From DAINRZ01 sp964634885 (GTDB taxonomy: Bacteria; Bacteroidota; Ignavibacteria; Kapaibacteriales; UBA2268), in assembly GCA_964634885.1 (NCBI GenBank), contig CAZWLN010000015.1, forward strand, positions 28,389-92,388: a stretch of DNA of 64,000 bases, given 5' to 3'. Shown piece by piece: positions 8,496-16,864 of the stretch (its first letter is position 1; each line of letters starts with the position of its first letter). Made by a program: the position numbers and the translations under genes. The notes beneath the pieces are model-generated. The model searched no databases, was not told the origin of the DNA, and saw only the letters and a list, made by a program, of their open reading frames with translations.

Positions 8496-9149
8496 ATGAA
8501 TCCTGACGGGAACACTACTATTGTCAATATTGCAGCCGGCAAAACCAGGGATCATTGCACTGTAATGCTCAGTAACGGAGAGTTGCTGAGCATTCATATT
8601 GATATTGTCCTGAAGAACAACCTCAGAAAAGGCTCCCCCCTGACCGAAGAGCTCTTAGACAGCCTCTCTAAGCAGCAGCGGATCGGCGAGGCCAGGAATA
8701 AGGCTTTCAATTATGCTTCAGGCTTGGACAAGACAGAGTATATGACAATCCAAAACCTGAAACTGAAAGGCTTCACCACCGAAGAGATTGAACCTGCCGT
8801 CCATTACCTTAAAGAATACGGATTGATCGACGACCTGCAATTCTGCAGGAAATTCATCGAAGCCGCACTAAGGAAAAAACCCTCGGGAAAGATGAACCTC
8901 ACCGCCGAGCTTTTGAAACGTGGCGTTGACAGACAGACAATCCAGGATGCCCTCGACGAATGTTACCCTGAGGAAGACACGGAAAGCCTTGCACTCAACG
9001 CTGCCAGGAAGAAACTTCGACTTGTAAAGGGTAAGGACATTGCCAAACAGAAAGCGTCCATCGTTGCGTTCCTCCAGAGAAAGGGCTTTTCATATCCTGT
9101 AATTTCAAAGGTTTTGAGCGAACTGAACCTCGGTCCTGACGATGATTAA
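8496..9149 (+). CDS. recX: Regulatory protein RecX
   Basis: A 217-residue RecX, a small helical protein that binds RecA filaments and limits recombinase activity. Its three-helix repeats are visible from about residue 70 onward: YMTIQNLKLKGFTTEEIEPA, then LKEYGLIDDLQFCRKFIEA, KMNLTAELLKRGVDRQTIQ and the C-terminal ASIVAFLQRKGFSYPVISKV. The first 60 residues are extra compared with short RecX proteins and have a beta-like pattern. It starts 20 bases after recA and is presumably co-transcribed with it. Confidence 0.9.
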   Translation: MNPDGNTTIVNIAAGKTRDHCTVMLSNGELLSIHIDIVLKNNLRKGSPLTEELLDSLSKQQRIGEARNKAFNYASGLDKTEYMTIQNLKLKGFTTEEIEPAVHYLKEYGLIDDLQFCRKFIEAALRKKPSGKMNLTAELLKRGVDRQTIQDALDECYPEEDTESLALNAARKKLRLVKGKDIAKQKASIVAFLQRKGFSYPVISKVLSELNLGPDDD

Positions 9150-9227
9150 ATATAATCCCAATTATTATTGCCGTAAATACGTTAATATTCTTTGCGATTG
9201 TGAAAATTTGAAAAGATTATTATTGTT

Positions 9228-10913
9228 TTGAGAATAGATTATAAAATATCATTGGTTTTGGCTGCTGCCATCCTGTGTTTATTCAGCCCTGCCCCGGGAA
9301 AAGATCAAATAAGCCTGAAACAGAGGCTTCCAAACACTGTAAACAGCTATGAGAAATCCATCGTTCCCGTCGTCACTGTCGATGGGAAATTCCTGTATTT
9401 CGACAGAAAGAACCACCCGGACAACTACGGGAGCATCAATGACCCTGACGACATCTGGTACAGCAGGAGGATTTTCCCTTCCGACTTCATAGACTACGAT
9501 TCGCTTTCAGTCCCGCTGCTGGATAAAGACATCGATCACCTCGTCAGGGACAATGCAATCGAAAAATATTTACTCAATAACGGCAACGGGCACACCAGTA
9601 ATCCGTCGCTGCCGATTGACAGCCTGAGCTGGCTCGAACCGGAAAACGCGGGTAGTCCAATCAATACCCCCTACTCGGATGTATTGTTTTCAATTACGCC
9701 CGACGGCAACACTGCACTTGTTTACGGCATTTACGACAACTATTCCGGCAGTAAGACTCCCGGATTTTCACTTTCGAAGAAGAAAAACGGACGATGGTCC
9801 GCTCCTGAACCATTAGTAATAAAGAACTATTACAACAACCTGTCCCAGAGAGAAGGCTATTCGACACGTTTTTTTTACGGCAGCCTCTCAGCCGACTGCC
9901 GCACACTGATATTGTCTTTAAACAGGATGGACGGGCACGGCGACCTGGACCTGTACGTATGCTTCAGGCTGGACGGCAACGAATGGACAGAGCCTGTCAA
10001 TCTCGGCTCTGTCGTCAACAGTTCATCGATAGAAGCAGCGCCGTACCTTGCAATGGACGGCAGAAGCCTCTACTTTGCCACTAACGGCCGGAACGGTTAC
10101 GGCATGCTCGACCTGTACGTAACAAGGCGGCTCGACGACTCCTGGACAAACTGGAGTGAACCACAGAATCTCGGTCCGGCAATCAACAGCGAATTCGACG
10201 AAAAGGGCATCTGTTTCGCCTCGCTTGGCAATGAGGCTTACATCATCTCCAAAGACACCGCCGACAAGAGATACGGCATTTACAGGACTGCAGTACCGCC
10301 GGAATTCATGCCCGGCGCCTATTATTTATACAACGGTTCATTCTTCAGGCTGGACGGCGCGAACCTCAGCTACTACAAGGGCAGGGTTACAATCTCCCTG
10401 TGGCGTCCCGGCGAACCCGCCTCCTATTATTCTACGGACAATTACAGTAATGAATACTTTATTGCCATACCTACTGGTGAGAAAACGATCATTAAGTTCT
10501 CGGCAGAAGGCATGTCCGAACGTGAAATAGTAACAGACACCTTAACCGCCGGTAAACCCCAATTGGTAAAGAAAGACATCCTCTTCCGGAAACCCGAAGT
10601 TACTGCCAATCACCTGACGCTTCTGTTCGATTATGACGACGATAGGGTTACCGACAGCGCTGCTGCAGCCGTCAAAGACATGGTTTCGAGAATCAGGCCC
10701 AGGGCCAGGGTCCTGATCACGGGGCACGCCGACGAGCAGGGCACTGCCGGCCATAATAACAGCCTGTCGATGCGCAGGGCAAAGAATGTAGCGGCCTACC
10801 TGGCGTCTCTGGGTGTCGATCCGAAGATAATCGTAACCGGCTGGAAAGGCTCGTCACAGCCCCTGTCAAAAGACCTCAGCAAAAACCGGCGGGTAGAAGT
10901 GATTATTGAATAA
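9228..10913 (+). CDS. Beta-propeller (PD40) and OmpA-domain outer membrane protein, PorE-like architecture
   Basis: A 561-residue exported protein. The signal peptide occupies about 1-24 and ends near SPAPGK. Residues 30-360 carry WD40-like PD40 repeats, for example AAPYLAMDGRSLYFATNGRN followed by GYGMLDLYVT. About 365-450 is a beta-sandwich resembling a carboxypeptidase regulatory-like fold. About 460-561 is an OmpA peptidoglycan-binding domain with the TGHADEQGTAGHNNSLSMRR motif. PorE of the T9SS is known to combine a TPR, a propeller, such a sandwich and an OmpA domain; here the TPR part is missing. The start used is TTG at 9228, because it alone gives a proper signal peptide. It faces the 5'-nucleotidase gene tail to tail with 17 bases between. 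Confidence 0.82.
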   Translation: MRIDYKISLVLAAAILCLFSPAPGKDQISLKQRLPNTVNSYEKSIVPVVTVDGKFLYFDRKNHPDNYGSINDPDDIWYSRRIFPSDFIDYDSLSVPLLDKDIDHLVRDNAIEKYLLNNGNGHTSNPSLPIDSLSWLEPENAGSPINTPYSDVLFSITPDGNTALVYGIYDNYSGSKTPGFSLSKKKNGRWSAPEPLVIKNYYNNLSQREGYSTRFFYGSLSADCRTLILSLNRMDGHGDLDLYVCFRLDGNEWTEPVNLGSVVNSSSIEAAPYLAMDGRSLYFATNGRNGYGMLDLYVTRRLDDSWTNWSEPQNLGPAINSEFDEKGICFASLGNEAYIISKDTADKRYGIYRTAVPPEFMPGAYYLYNGSFFRLDGANLSYYKGRVTISLWRPGEPASYYSTDNYSNEYFIAIPTGEKTIIKFSAEGMSEREIVTDTLTAGKPQLVKKDILFRKPEVTANHLTLLFDYDDDRVTDSAAAAVKDMVSRIRPRARVLITGHADEQGTAGHNNSLSMRRAKNVAAYLASLGVDPKIIVTGWKGSSQPLSKDLSKNRRVEVIIE

Positions 10914-10930
10914 TCTGTCGCCATTTGCCT

Positions 10931-12796
10931 CTATCTGCATACACTCAACATATATGCCCGTACACCCTCCCTGCTCCTGATGATCAGGCAGTAAGCGCCG
11001 TTTCCGAGTCCTTCTGTCGCGATCGTAACCTTATGCTCATCGTCGGAAACCGCTCCTGCTACCATATTTTTAACCAGTCTGCCGGTAAGGTCGTACAATT
11101 CCACAGATAGCAATCCACAACCGTCGGCAATAATATGCAAGTCTGAGTTGCCGGTTACTGGATTGGGATATACCAGTGTATTCAATGATTCATCCGTTCC
11201 CACCACGGCATTGCTTTTGAGAACTCCCTCCACCCTGCCTTCTACAACCGGCGAAACATTCGCCATCAGGTTAAGGTATCCTGCAACTACCTGGCTTTCG
11301 GTGTTGTCCTTACTAACCATCAATACATTTTCCAAAGGTATGTTAAGGTTCTGTAAAAAGTAATAAATAAACTCATTAACGGTTACCGAGTATTTACTTC
11401 CTGTGTTAAGGGGCGTACCGCCAATCGTTACTGACTTCAATCCCGGCTTATAATCCACATAGTACTCATATTTCATGCCCGAACACTGAACCAGGTATTC
11501 ATCATTGAGGGGCATCGAAGTGTTGGACACTAAATACTCCAGAATAGCCCATAAATAGACGCCGGAGATCGTAAAAGTGTACAAACGGTACCCCAGGCCG
11601 TTGTCGGCATTGAATCCATAGCCGATCATACGGAATACATCTGCCGGTACTACCGGCCCTTTGAACAGAGGCTGTGCCGTCAGCCCACCGCAGGTAATTG
11701 CAATATCTGTACCGGTAAAAGCCCGGAAAGCATCGGTTACCAGATTGCCGGCAGGAGTGTCGTGATGGCCCGGAAAAGCAAGAGAATCGGCAATTTCGTA
11801 GAAATCGGCGCCGGCAACGGCTATTTTTCGGGTATATATTCCGGGAAACAGCGCCTCAATCTGTGCCTTCAACACAGACAAACCGGCATCGACAGACGAA
11901 TCTTCAGCCATGCTCTCTTCGAGTGGTACCAGCCTGTAATCGAAGCCTGTAACCGATCCGCCCTCCACTTCTATCCCAATCCTGCCTATTGCCTTGTAAA
12001 AAGCGCCCGCCTGAACTATCCTCACAGTTTTCCCTCCGTTCGGAACTTCAATAGGCTCTGTCCTGTAAATATGGTCATGGCCTCCGACGATGATGTCGAT
12101 TCCGGGTACGGACGAGGCAATCTGCCTGTCCACGCTTTCACCGAGATGTGACAACAGGATGACGACGTCGCAGGAATCTTTCTTTAGTGATTCTACACAA
12201 ATCCGTGCGGTTTCGGCCAGGCTGTCGCCGATGGCCACCGGAGCCAGCAGCGGGGATGTGTTGGTTTCTGGGGTGGTCAGGCCGAAGACACCGACCCTGA
12301 CGTCTCCGTACTGTTTGATTATGGAAGAGGAGACATAGTCTTTCAGCCTCGATACGGATGAATCTTCGGCAATGAGATTTGCTGCCAGGACTGGGATTCT
12401 GCCGTATGCAAAACCGCTGTCCAGCGTCTTGAGGAGTGCCGCAGGGCCAAGGTCAAATTCGTGGTTGCCAGGGACAATGGCGTCGCAGCCGATCTGTGCC
12501 AGAATCCTCAGTTCAGGCACACCGAAAAAGATATTGAAGAACAGGTCGCCTGTGTAGAAATCGCCCGCGTGGAACAGCAATGTGTTCGGGTTGGCTTTCT
12601 TTTCCTTCGCAATGTAATCGACGGCCCGCGCCAGCCCGCCATAGGTACAGCTCAGGTCATCTCTCCTCGGAGCCCCGGCAAGCAGATTGGAGTGGCTGTC
12701 GTTGAGATGAAGTATTGTGATGGACTCTGACAACAGGTTACAGGAGGCTGTTAAAAGGACAATTGCAACAAAGAGTAAGGCTGCCTGTTTTTTCAT
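10931..12796 (-). CDS. Exported 5'-nucleotidase/UshA-like metallophosphoesterase with T9SS type A tail
   Basis: A 621-residue enzyme that would hydrolyse extracellular nucleotides or sugar nucleotides. After the signal sequence (ending LLTASC, lipobox-like) comes the calcineurin-like metallophosphatase domain at about 26-250 with all metal-site motifs: LHLNDSHS, HAGDFYTGD, GNHEFD, LLSHLGE and VGGHDH. The 5'-nucleotidase C-terminal substrate domain spans about 340-500 (GNLVTDAFRAFTGTDIAITC). The last 75 residues form a sorting domain (NTLVYPNPVTGNSDL, VELYDLTGRLVKN, GAYCLIIRSREG). A lipobox-like signal and a sorting tail on the same protein would be contradictory, so the Cys is probably not lipidated. 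Confidence 0.88.
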   Translation of the reverse strand: MKKQAALLFVAIVLLTASCNLLSESITILHLNDSHSNLLAGAPRRDDLSCTYGGLARAVDYIAKEKKANPNTLLFHAGDFYTGDLFFNIFFGVPELRILAQIGCDAIVPGNHEFDLGPAALLKTLDSGFAYGRIPVLAANLIAEDSSVSRLKDYVSSSIIKQYGDVRVGVFGLTTPETNTSPLLAPVAIGDSLAETARICVESLKKDSCDVVILLSHLGESVDRQIASSVPGIDIIVGGHDHIYRTEPIEVPNGGKTVRIVQAGAFYKAIGRIGIEVEGGSVTGFDYRLVPLEESMAEDSSVDAGLSVLKAQIEALFPGIYTRKIAVAGADFYEIADSLAFPGHHDTPAGNLVTDAFRAFTGTDIAITCGGLTAQPLFKGPVVPADVFRMIGYGFNADNGLGYRLYTFTISGVYLWAILEYLVSNTSMPLNDEYLVQCSGMKYEYYVDYKPGLKSVTIGGTPLNTGSKYSVTVNEFIYYFLQNLNIPLENVLMVSKDNTESQVVAGYLNLMANVSPVVEGRVEGVLKSNAVVGTDESLNTLVYPNPVTGNSDLHIIADGCGLLSVELYDLTGRLVKNMVAGAVSDDEHKVTIATEGLGNGAYCLIIRSREGVRAYMLSVCR

Positions 12797-13143
12797 AAGT
12801 ACCTTTATTAGTTTATTGATTACTTACAAATGCAACATAATCAAATCAATAGGTTAAGGCAAATCATTTATTCAACACATCCTTGCCGATGGGATATTCT
12901 CCGGAGAAAGAATATTGACCTGAAGCCATGGTGGTTTTAGTGCCGGCAGTCCCGGTTTCTGCCGATCGAATAAAAAACAGATATGTATCAACTACCATCT
13001 CCCGCCTCCCCTCCCGGAACCGGAAGGGGATAATGGCAGGAGAACCCGCTCCGTCTGCTACTTCTAAGTTTTGTAAAACACCAGGCGACTTTCCCTCTAA
13101 AGCCTATGTTCACGTAACAGAAGGTACGGTTAAAAAAACCAAA
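12797..13143. other. 347-bp intergenic region with a GC-rich palindrome
   Basis: Non-coding spacer between two minus-strand genes. It holds the palindrome at 13007-13030 and no convincing gene. The plus-strand frame through it overlaps the end of the lectin gene and has no family features. Confidence 0.6.
13007..13030. repeat. REP-like GC-rich palindrome
   Basis: TCCCCTCCCGG (13007-13017) pairs with CCGGAAGGGGA (13020-13030) around an AA loop, with one mismatch in 11. Palindromes of the same CCCCTCC/GGAGGGG flavour occur at 33205-33226 and, in degenerate form, in the 58.7-kb repeats. Confidence 0.5.
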
Positions 13144-16100
13144 TCATTTCTTCAGGAATTTTCCAAAGGTGCAGTGTCCGTCGTCATATTGCACCTTCAG
13201 GAAGTAACAACCCGCAGGAAGTCCCGAAACATCGACAGAGGCATTCCCTTTAGCAGTGAGGCACATGGCTGTTTCACCCAGGCAATTGGTAATAACAATG
13301 ATTCCCTGACGGTCGCCTACACCAACTGTAATAAGGCCTTCCGCAGGATTGGGGTAAACGGCAGAGGCAGGCAGTAAACCACTGATTTCATCATCCACAC
13401 CTGTCTGGACGCCGTCGGTTTCTTTCGGGCAGAAGTCCCAGCTCAATATCTTATGGTCCTGGAAGGAACTGCCTGTTGCAGCAGTAAACCCTACATAGGC
13501 CCATTCGTTCTGGTAAAGGTCGAGCAATTCTTCAAGGTCAACATTGTCAACCTTCAATATCGGATAGGTAAAATAGCCGAAACTGTTACTGATGAAAACC
13601 CTGATAGTATGATACTCAACATTGTAATCAATTTTGCCATAGTAAAGGTCCGAGTTGGACATTATCTCCATGAAACTTGAAACAATTCCCAGTTCGGAAC
13701 CGGAAGAATGGTTTGCAGAATTGGCTTCTTTGCCCTTCGACATTACGGCAATGTGGTTACCGTTGGGATCGAACAGGCTTTCAATCTGGTTTTTGTCGTT
13801 GGAAAACAGGTCAAATTCCACTGCAAGACTGTTCTTAAGAGGTGCATAGCCTATATGGCCGCCGGCCAGGCCGACAATATTGGGTTTGTTGTTCTGAATG
13901 ACAAAAGCAAAACCGTCGGCGCCGGGTTGAGAGGTATCCGCATCCCTTCCATTGTAACCGTTAGAAATCCTGAAAGAAAACACTGTCGAGAAACCCTGTT
14001 TCACCGGTACAAGGTGTTTGTACCAGATGGCGCCCATCCTGTTGTAGTTTGCCTCTGTCAGCCTCACCATTTTCTTGTATGGTGTAGCGTTGCCAACATA
14101 TATAATATTTTTATCATCGGTAAAATCCGGATAGGAAAAGCTGGTTTCGTCGCAGTCGTAGATGTCCTTTGGCCCGAACTGGACAATGAACCCTTCATAC
14201 ATGCCGTTGTATGCATACTTCGATGAAGAGTCGATATCGACAATATCCCTGCTGTAGGTAGTGCCGCAAATAACCAATTCATCCCTGGAATTGAAAGCTA
14301 TTCCGCTTCCGTAGTCCAGTTCGCTGCCACCGAAATATGACGAATAAACGCAGCCACCCAGGCTGTCGAGCACCAGCAGGAATGCGTCTCTTTTGTCCTG
14401 GTAAACCCTCTGGTATGCATCAGGAGACACATACAATCCGGTACCGGCTACGCAATCGGTAACCACTACATTGTCCGCCGTGTCCACGTGAATGCCGCCG
14501 CCAACGGACAGCTCAGATGTCTCCCACGATTCGGTAGAACCATAATATGTACTCCACACCAGCTTGCCGTTCATGTCGAATTTGGCAACATACTGATCCC
14601 AGTATCCTTTAAGGTATTCCTGGATTGCATTTTTTGTAATACCGAAGTCTTTACTGCGTGTCGTACCTGAAACAAGAATATTATTATGGTGGTCAACCAC
14701 CATTCTCTTTGCCCTGTCATTGTCGCTGCCGCCGTAGAATGTTGACCAGACAACGTTGAAATTCTTGTCGAACTTTGTCAGTACCAGGTCGCTCTTGCTG
14801 TTATATTTCTGCACCGGGTTCTTCGTCGGATAATCGCTGCTGTTGGTCTCACCAAAAACAATAATATTCCCGTCAATGTCGAAATCGAAACTGATGCCCA
14901 TATCCCTTGCCGAACCGCCCCAGTATGAAGAGTACAGCAACCTGTAATCCGGGCTGAACTTGATAATTATGAGATCCGTTCCGTCGATTTTCTTTTTCAT
15001 CGCATTTTGTGTAATCGGTATCAGCTTGCTTTCGGTGTAACCGAATATAAACACATTGCCGGCGCTGTCTAAGTGAATATCATTAAGGTAGTCATATTGC
15101 TCGCCGCCAAATTCGGTCAGGTATTCAATTTTACCTTTTTCGGTCAGTTTTCCGATTACTCCGTCAACCCCGCTGGAGTCGAGTTTCACATAGGCATTAT
15201 CGGTAAACGGCGCCGTATTATCTTCCCAGTAATGGCTGCCGCAAAACCATATCGTATTGTCAGCCGCAGTTGTAATTTTGCTGATGTCTATGCAGCCCAT
15301 AAAAGTAACCCATTTGATATTATGGAATTTATCATACTTACAGATGAAACAGCTGCCGTTTACATCAACTCTAGGATAGCCGGGTTTGTAAATTTTAGAG
15401 AAATCAAGGCTGTAGGTAGTGCCTCCGACAAAAATATTGTCAAGAGAATCGATTGCGATGGCATATACATAATCATTAAGGGAACCACCCGTGTAGGTAG
15501 CCCAGGCAATGTTATTGTTAAAGCCCTGAATCGCGGGTAAGCTGTTTTTACCTTCTTCGTCTTCCGTACTTTCACCGGCAAATCCGACCTGGCAAACTTC
15601 CTCCAGCCCCTTTTCCTTTACAGCCTGCAGCAATGTCCGGTACAGTTGCTCTCCTTCGGGGCTACGGCCTACGGAAACGACGAGTTTTCCCCGGCGCAGG
15701 GATAGCTGCAGTCCGGCGCCGTTTGCAACACCGGGATAGTCAACGGTGCTGTAAGCCGGAACATTGAGGATGCCGTCTTTATTCTCCGGGGTATAGAAGT
15801 TGGAATAGAAGTCCATCCTGCCCAGAAAGCGACGGCCGCTGTCCGTGAACCCGGGAACCGGCAGGTCGGTACGTATCAGCCTAACGTTTACTTCCCGGTC
15901 TTCGGGGACATTTTTCATAGTAATTGTTCTTTCGTTTTCACCATCCTCTCCGGAACAATCAGGGCTAACCACGACAAAACTGAGCCCGGTCGTTGTTACA
16001 TATACTGTTCCGCCACGCAACTCCCCATAGCAGATGATGGCGGCTCCGTCAGCGCTGCTGCCGCTATTGACCTGTCCGCGGTTTTCGACAAAGTAACTGC

Positions 16101-16194
16101 CGGCTGACAGGACTGGCAGGTTAAAAACAAAAATCAGTAAAGCAAGTGCAATCAGGTAATAATACTTCTTCATAAATACTATACATTTATTCAT
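13144..16194 (-). CDS. Secreted SBBP-repeat and L-type lectin protein with T9SS type A tail
   Basis: A 1016-residue surface protein. The signal peptide is at about 8-31; the ATG at 16173 is an alternative start that gives the standard signal. An N-terminal domain of about 200 residues is followed by SBBP-type propeller repeats (about 225-660) built on phrases such as TYTGGSLNDYVYAIAIDSLD, WGGSARDMG, TFYGGSDNDRAKRMVVD and YFGGSELDYGSG. Residues of about 665-920 resemble a bacterial legume-type lectin: GADGFAFVIQNN, HIGYAPLKNSLAVEFDLF, and VGFTAATGSSFQDHKILSWD. The final 80 residues are a sorting domain (ASAVYPNPAEG to YFLKVQYDDG). Such proteins are thought to bind glycans at the cell surface. 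The gene stands alone on the minus strand. Confidence 0.87.
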   Translation of the reverse strand: MNKCIVFMKKYYYLIALALLIFVFNLPVLSAGSYFVENRGQVNSGSSADGAAIICYGELRGGTVYVTTTGLSFVVVSPDCSGEDGENERTITMKNVPEDREVNVRLIRTDLPVPGFTDSGRRFLGRMDFYSNFYTPENKDGILNVPAYSTVDYPGVANGAGLQLSLRRGKLVVSVGRSPEGEQLYRTLLQAVKEKGLEEVCQVGFAGESTEDEEGKNSLPAIQGFNNNIAWATYTGGSLNDYVYAIAIDSLDNIFVGGTTYSLDFSKIYKPGYPRVDVNGSCFICKYDKFHNIKWVTFMGCIDISKITTAADNTIWFCGSHYWEDNTAPFTDNAYVKLDSSGVDGVIGKLTEKGKIEYLTEFGGEQYDYLNDIHLDSAGNVFIFGYTESKLIPITQNAMKKKIDGTDLIIIKFSPDYRLLYSSYWGGSARDMGISFDFDIDGNIIVFGETNSSDYPTKNPVQKYNSKSDLVLTKFDKNFNVVWSTFYGGSDNDRAKRMVVDHHNNILVSGTTRSKDFGITKNAIQEYLKGYWDQYVAKFDMNGKLVWSTYYGSTESWETSELSVGGGIHVDTADNVVVTDCVAGTGLYVSPDAYQRVYQDKRDAFLLVLDSLGGCVYSSYFGGSELDYGSGIAFNSRDELVICGTTYSRDIVDIDSSSKYAYNGMYEGFIVQFGPKDIYDCDETSFSYPDFTDDKNIIYVGNATPYKKMVRLTEANYNRMGAIWYKHLVPVKQGFSTVFSFRISNGYNGRDADTSQPGADGFAFVIQNNKPNIVGLAGGHIGYAPLKNSLAVEFDLFSNDKNQIESLFDPNGNHIAVMSKGKEANSANHSSGSELGIVSSFMEIMSNSDLYYGKIDYNVEYHTIRVFISNSFGYFTYPILKVDNVDLEELLDLYQNEWAYVGFTAATGSSFQDHKILSWDFCPKETDGVQTGVDDEISGLLPASAVYPNPAEGLITVGVGDRQGIIVITNCLGETAMCLTAKGNASVDVSGLPAGCYFLKVQYDDGHCTFGKFLKK

Positions 16195-16410
16195 ATTCTG
16201 TAATTTTTCAAAAAGTATATACTTTTGCCCAGTATTTCATATGTATTAACAATTCAAACGCAAAAAAGTTACACAATTTTTTATATTTTTTTTATTTTTT
16301 TTCGGATTAGATGTGAATTTTCGGAAGAAGAGTAAAATCAATGAAATATAAATGTGAAAATATGAAGAGGAAAATTATTGCTGAGAAAGCCTGATAATCT
16401 GCATTCTACC

Positions 16411-16427
16411 CAACGCCACAGGCGTTG
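16411..16427. repeat. Short perfect inverted repeat
   Basis: CAACGCC (16411-16417), ACA loop, GGCGTTG (16421-16427). It has no adjoining T-run. It may be a back-up hairpin beyond the yajC terminator. Confidence 0.4.
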
Positions 16428-16450
16428 AACATCTGTAACAAAAAGAACCA

Positions 16451-16485
16451 AAAAAAAACCGGTAAGTCCTTCTTGAACTTACCGG
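16451..16485 (-). terminator. Intrinsic terminator of the nnrDE-vanZ-tgt-yajC operon
   Basis: ACTTACCGG/CCGGTAAGT arms at 16477-16485 and 16459-16467 pair perfectly over nine bases with a 9-base loop. Read on the minus strand the hairpin is directly followed by eight T (A at 16451-16458 on the plus strand). It lies 28 bases beyond the yajC stop. Confidence 0.88.
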
Positions 16486-16513
16486 CTGTCTGTAAAACAT
16501 TTTCAGCTTATGA

Positions 16514-16840
16514 TTAGCTTTTCTTCGACGCTATCGCCTGTTTTTCGATAGAGATTTTTACGTTGTCGGCAATCTGGATGACGAAAGTGTTGCCGTCGAT
16601 GTCGGTTACTGTACCGTGAATGCCGGCAGTAGTAATGATCTTGTCACCCTTGTGAATGCTGTCCAGCATTGCCTGGTGCTGCTTTGCACGCTTCTGCTGG
16701 GGCCTGATCATCATGAAATACATGATGAGGATGATGGCGCCGAACATAATTAATGTAGGAATCATCGATTCGAGGCTGCCGCCGCCTTTACCGTCAGCCG
16801 GAGCTCCCATGGCTACTGTAAGTAATAAATTTTCAAACAT
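16514..16840 (-). CDS. yajC: Sec translocon accessory protein YajC
   Basis: A 108-residue single-pass membrane protein that associates with SecDF in the Sec pathway. A Gly-rich N-terminus precedes the transmembrane helix at about 28-46 (MIPTLIMFGAIILIMYFMMI), followed directly by the family signature RPQQKRAKQHQAMLDSI and the beta-rich domain GDKIITTAGIHGTVTDID. The start has a good ribosome site (AAGGGA). It is 24 bases downstream of tgt, the classic tgt-yajC order, and is last in its operon. Confidence 0.95.
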   Translation of the reverse strand: MFENLLLTVAMGAPADGKGGGSLESMIPTLIMFGAIILIMYFMMIRPQQKRAKQHQAMLDSIHKGDKIITTAGIHGTVTDIDGNTFVIQIADNVKISIEKQAIASKKS

Positions 16841-16864
16841 TTCAATCCCTTAGAATATAACAAA

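Larger units (their letters stand above)
16195..16513. other. 319-bp spacer with two hairpins
   Basis: AT-rich spacer between the lectin gene (upstream part) and yajC (3' end). It contains the yajC terminator and a second inverted repeat, listed separately. No gene is seen. Confidence 0.6.

Noticed and set aside
12928..13377. Plus-strand frame of 149 codons after the 5'-nucleotidase gene
   Set aside because: It overlaps the end of the lectin gene by more than 200 bases, runs through a palindrome, and shows no family features.
16195..16513. A second promoter (TACTTTTG) on the plus strand near 16.2 kb
   Set aside because: No plus-strand gene follows; a chance match in AT-rich DNA is more likely.
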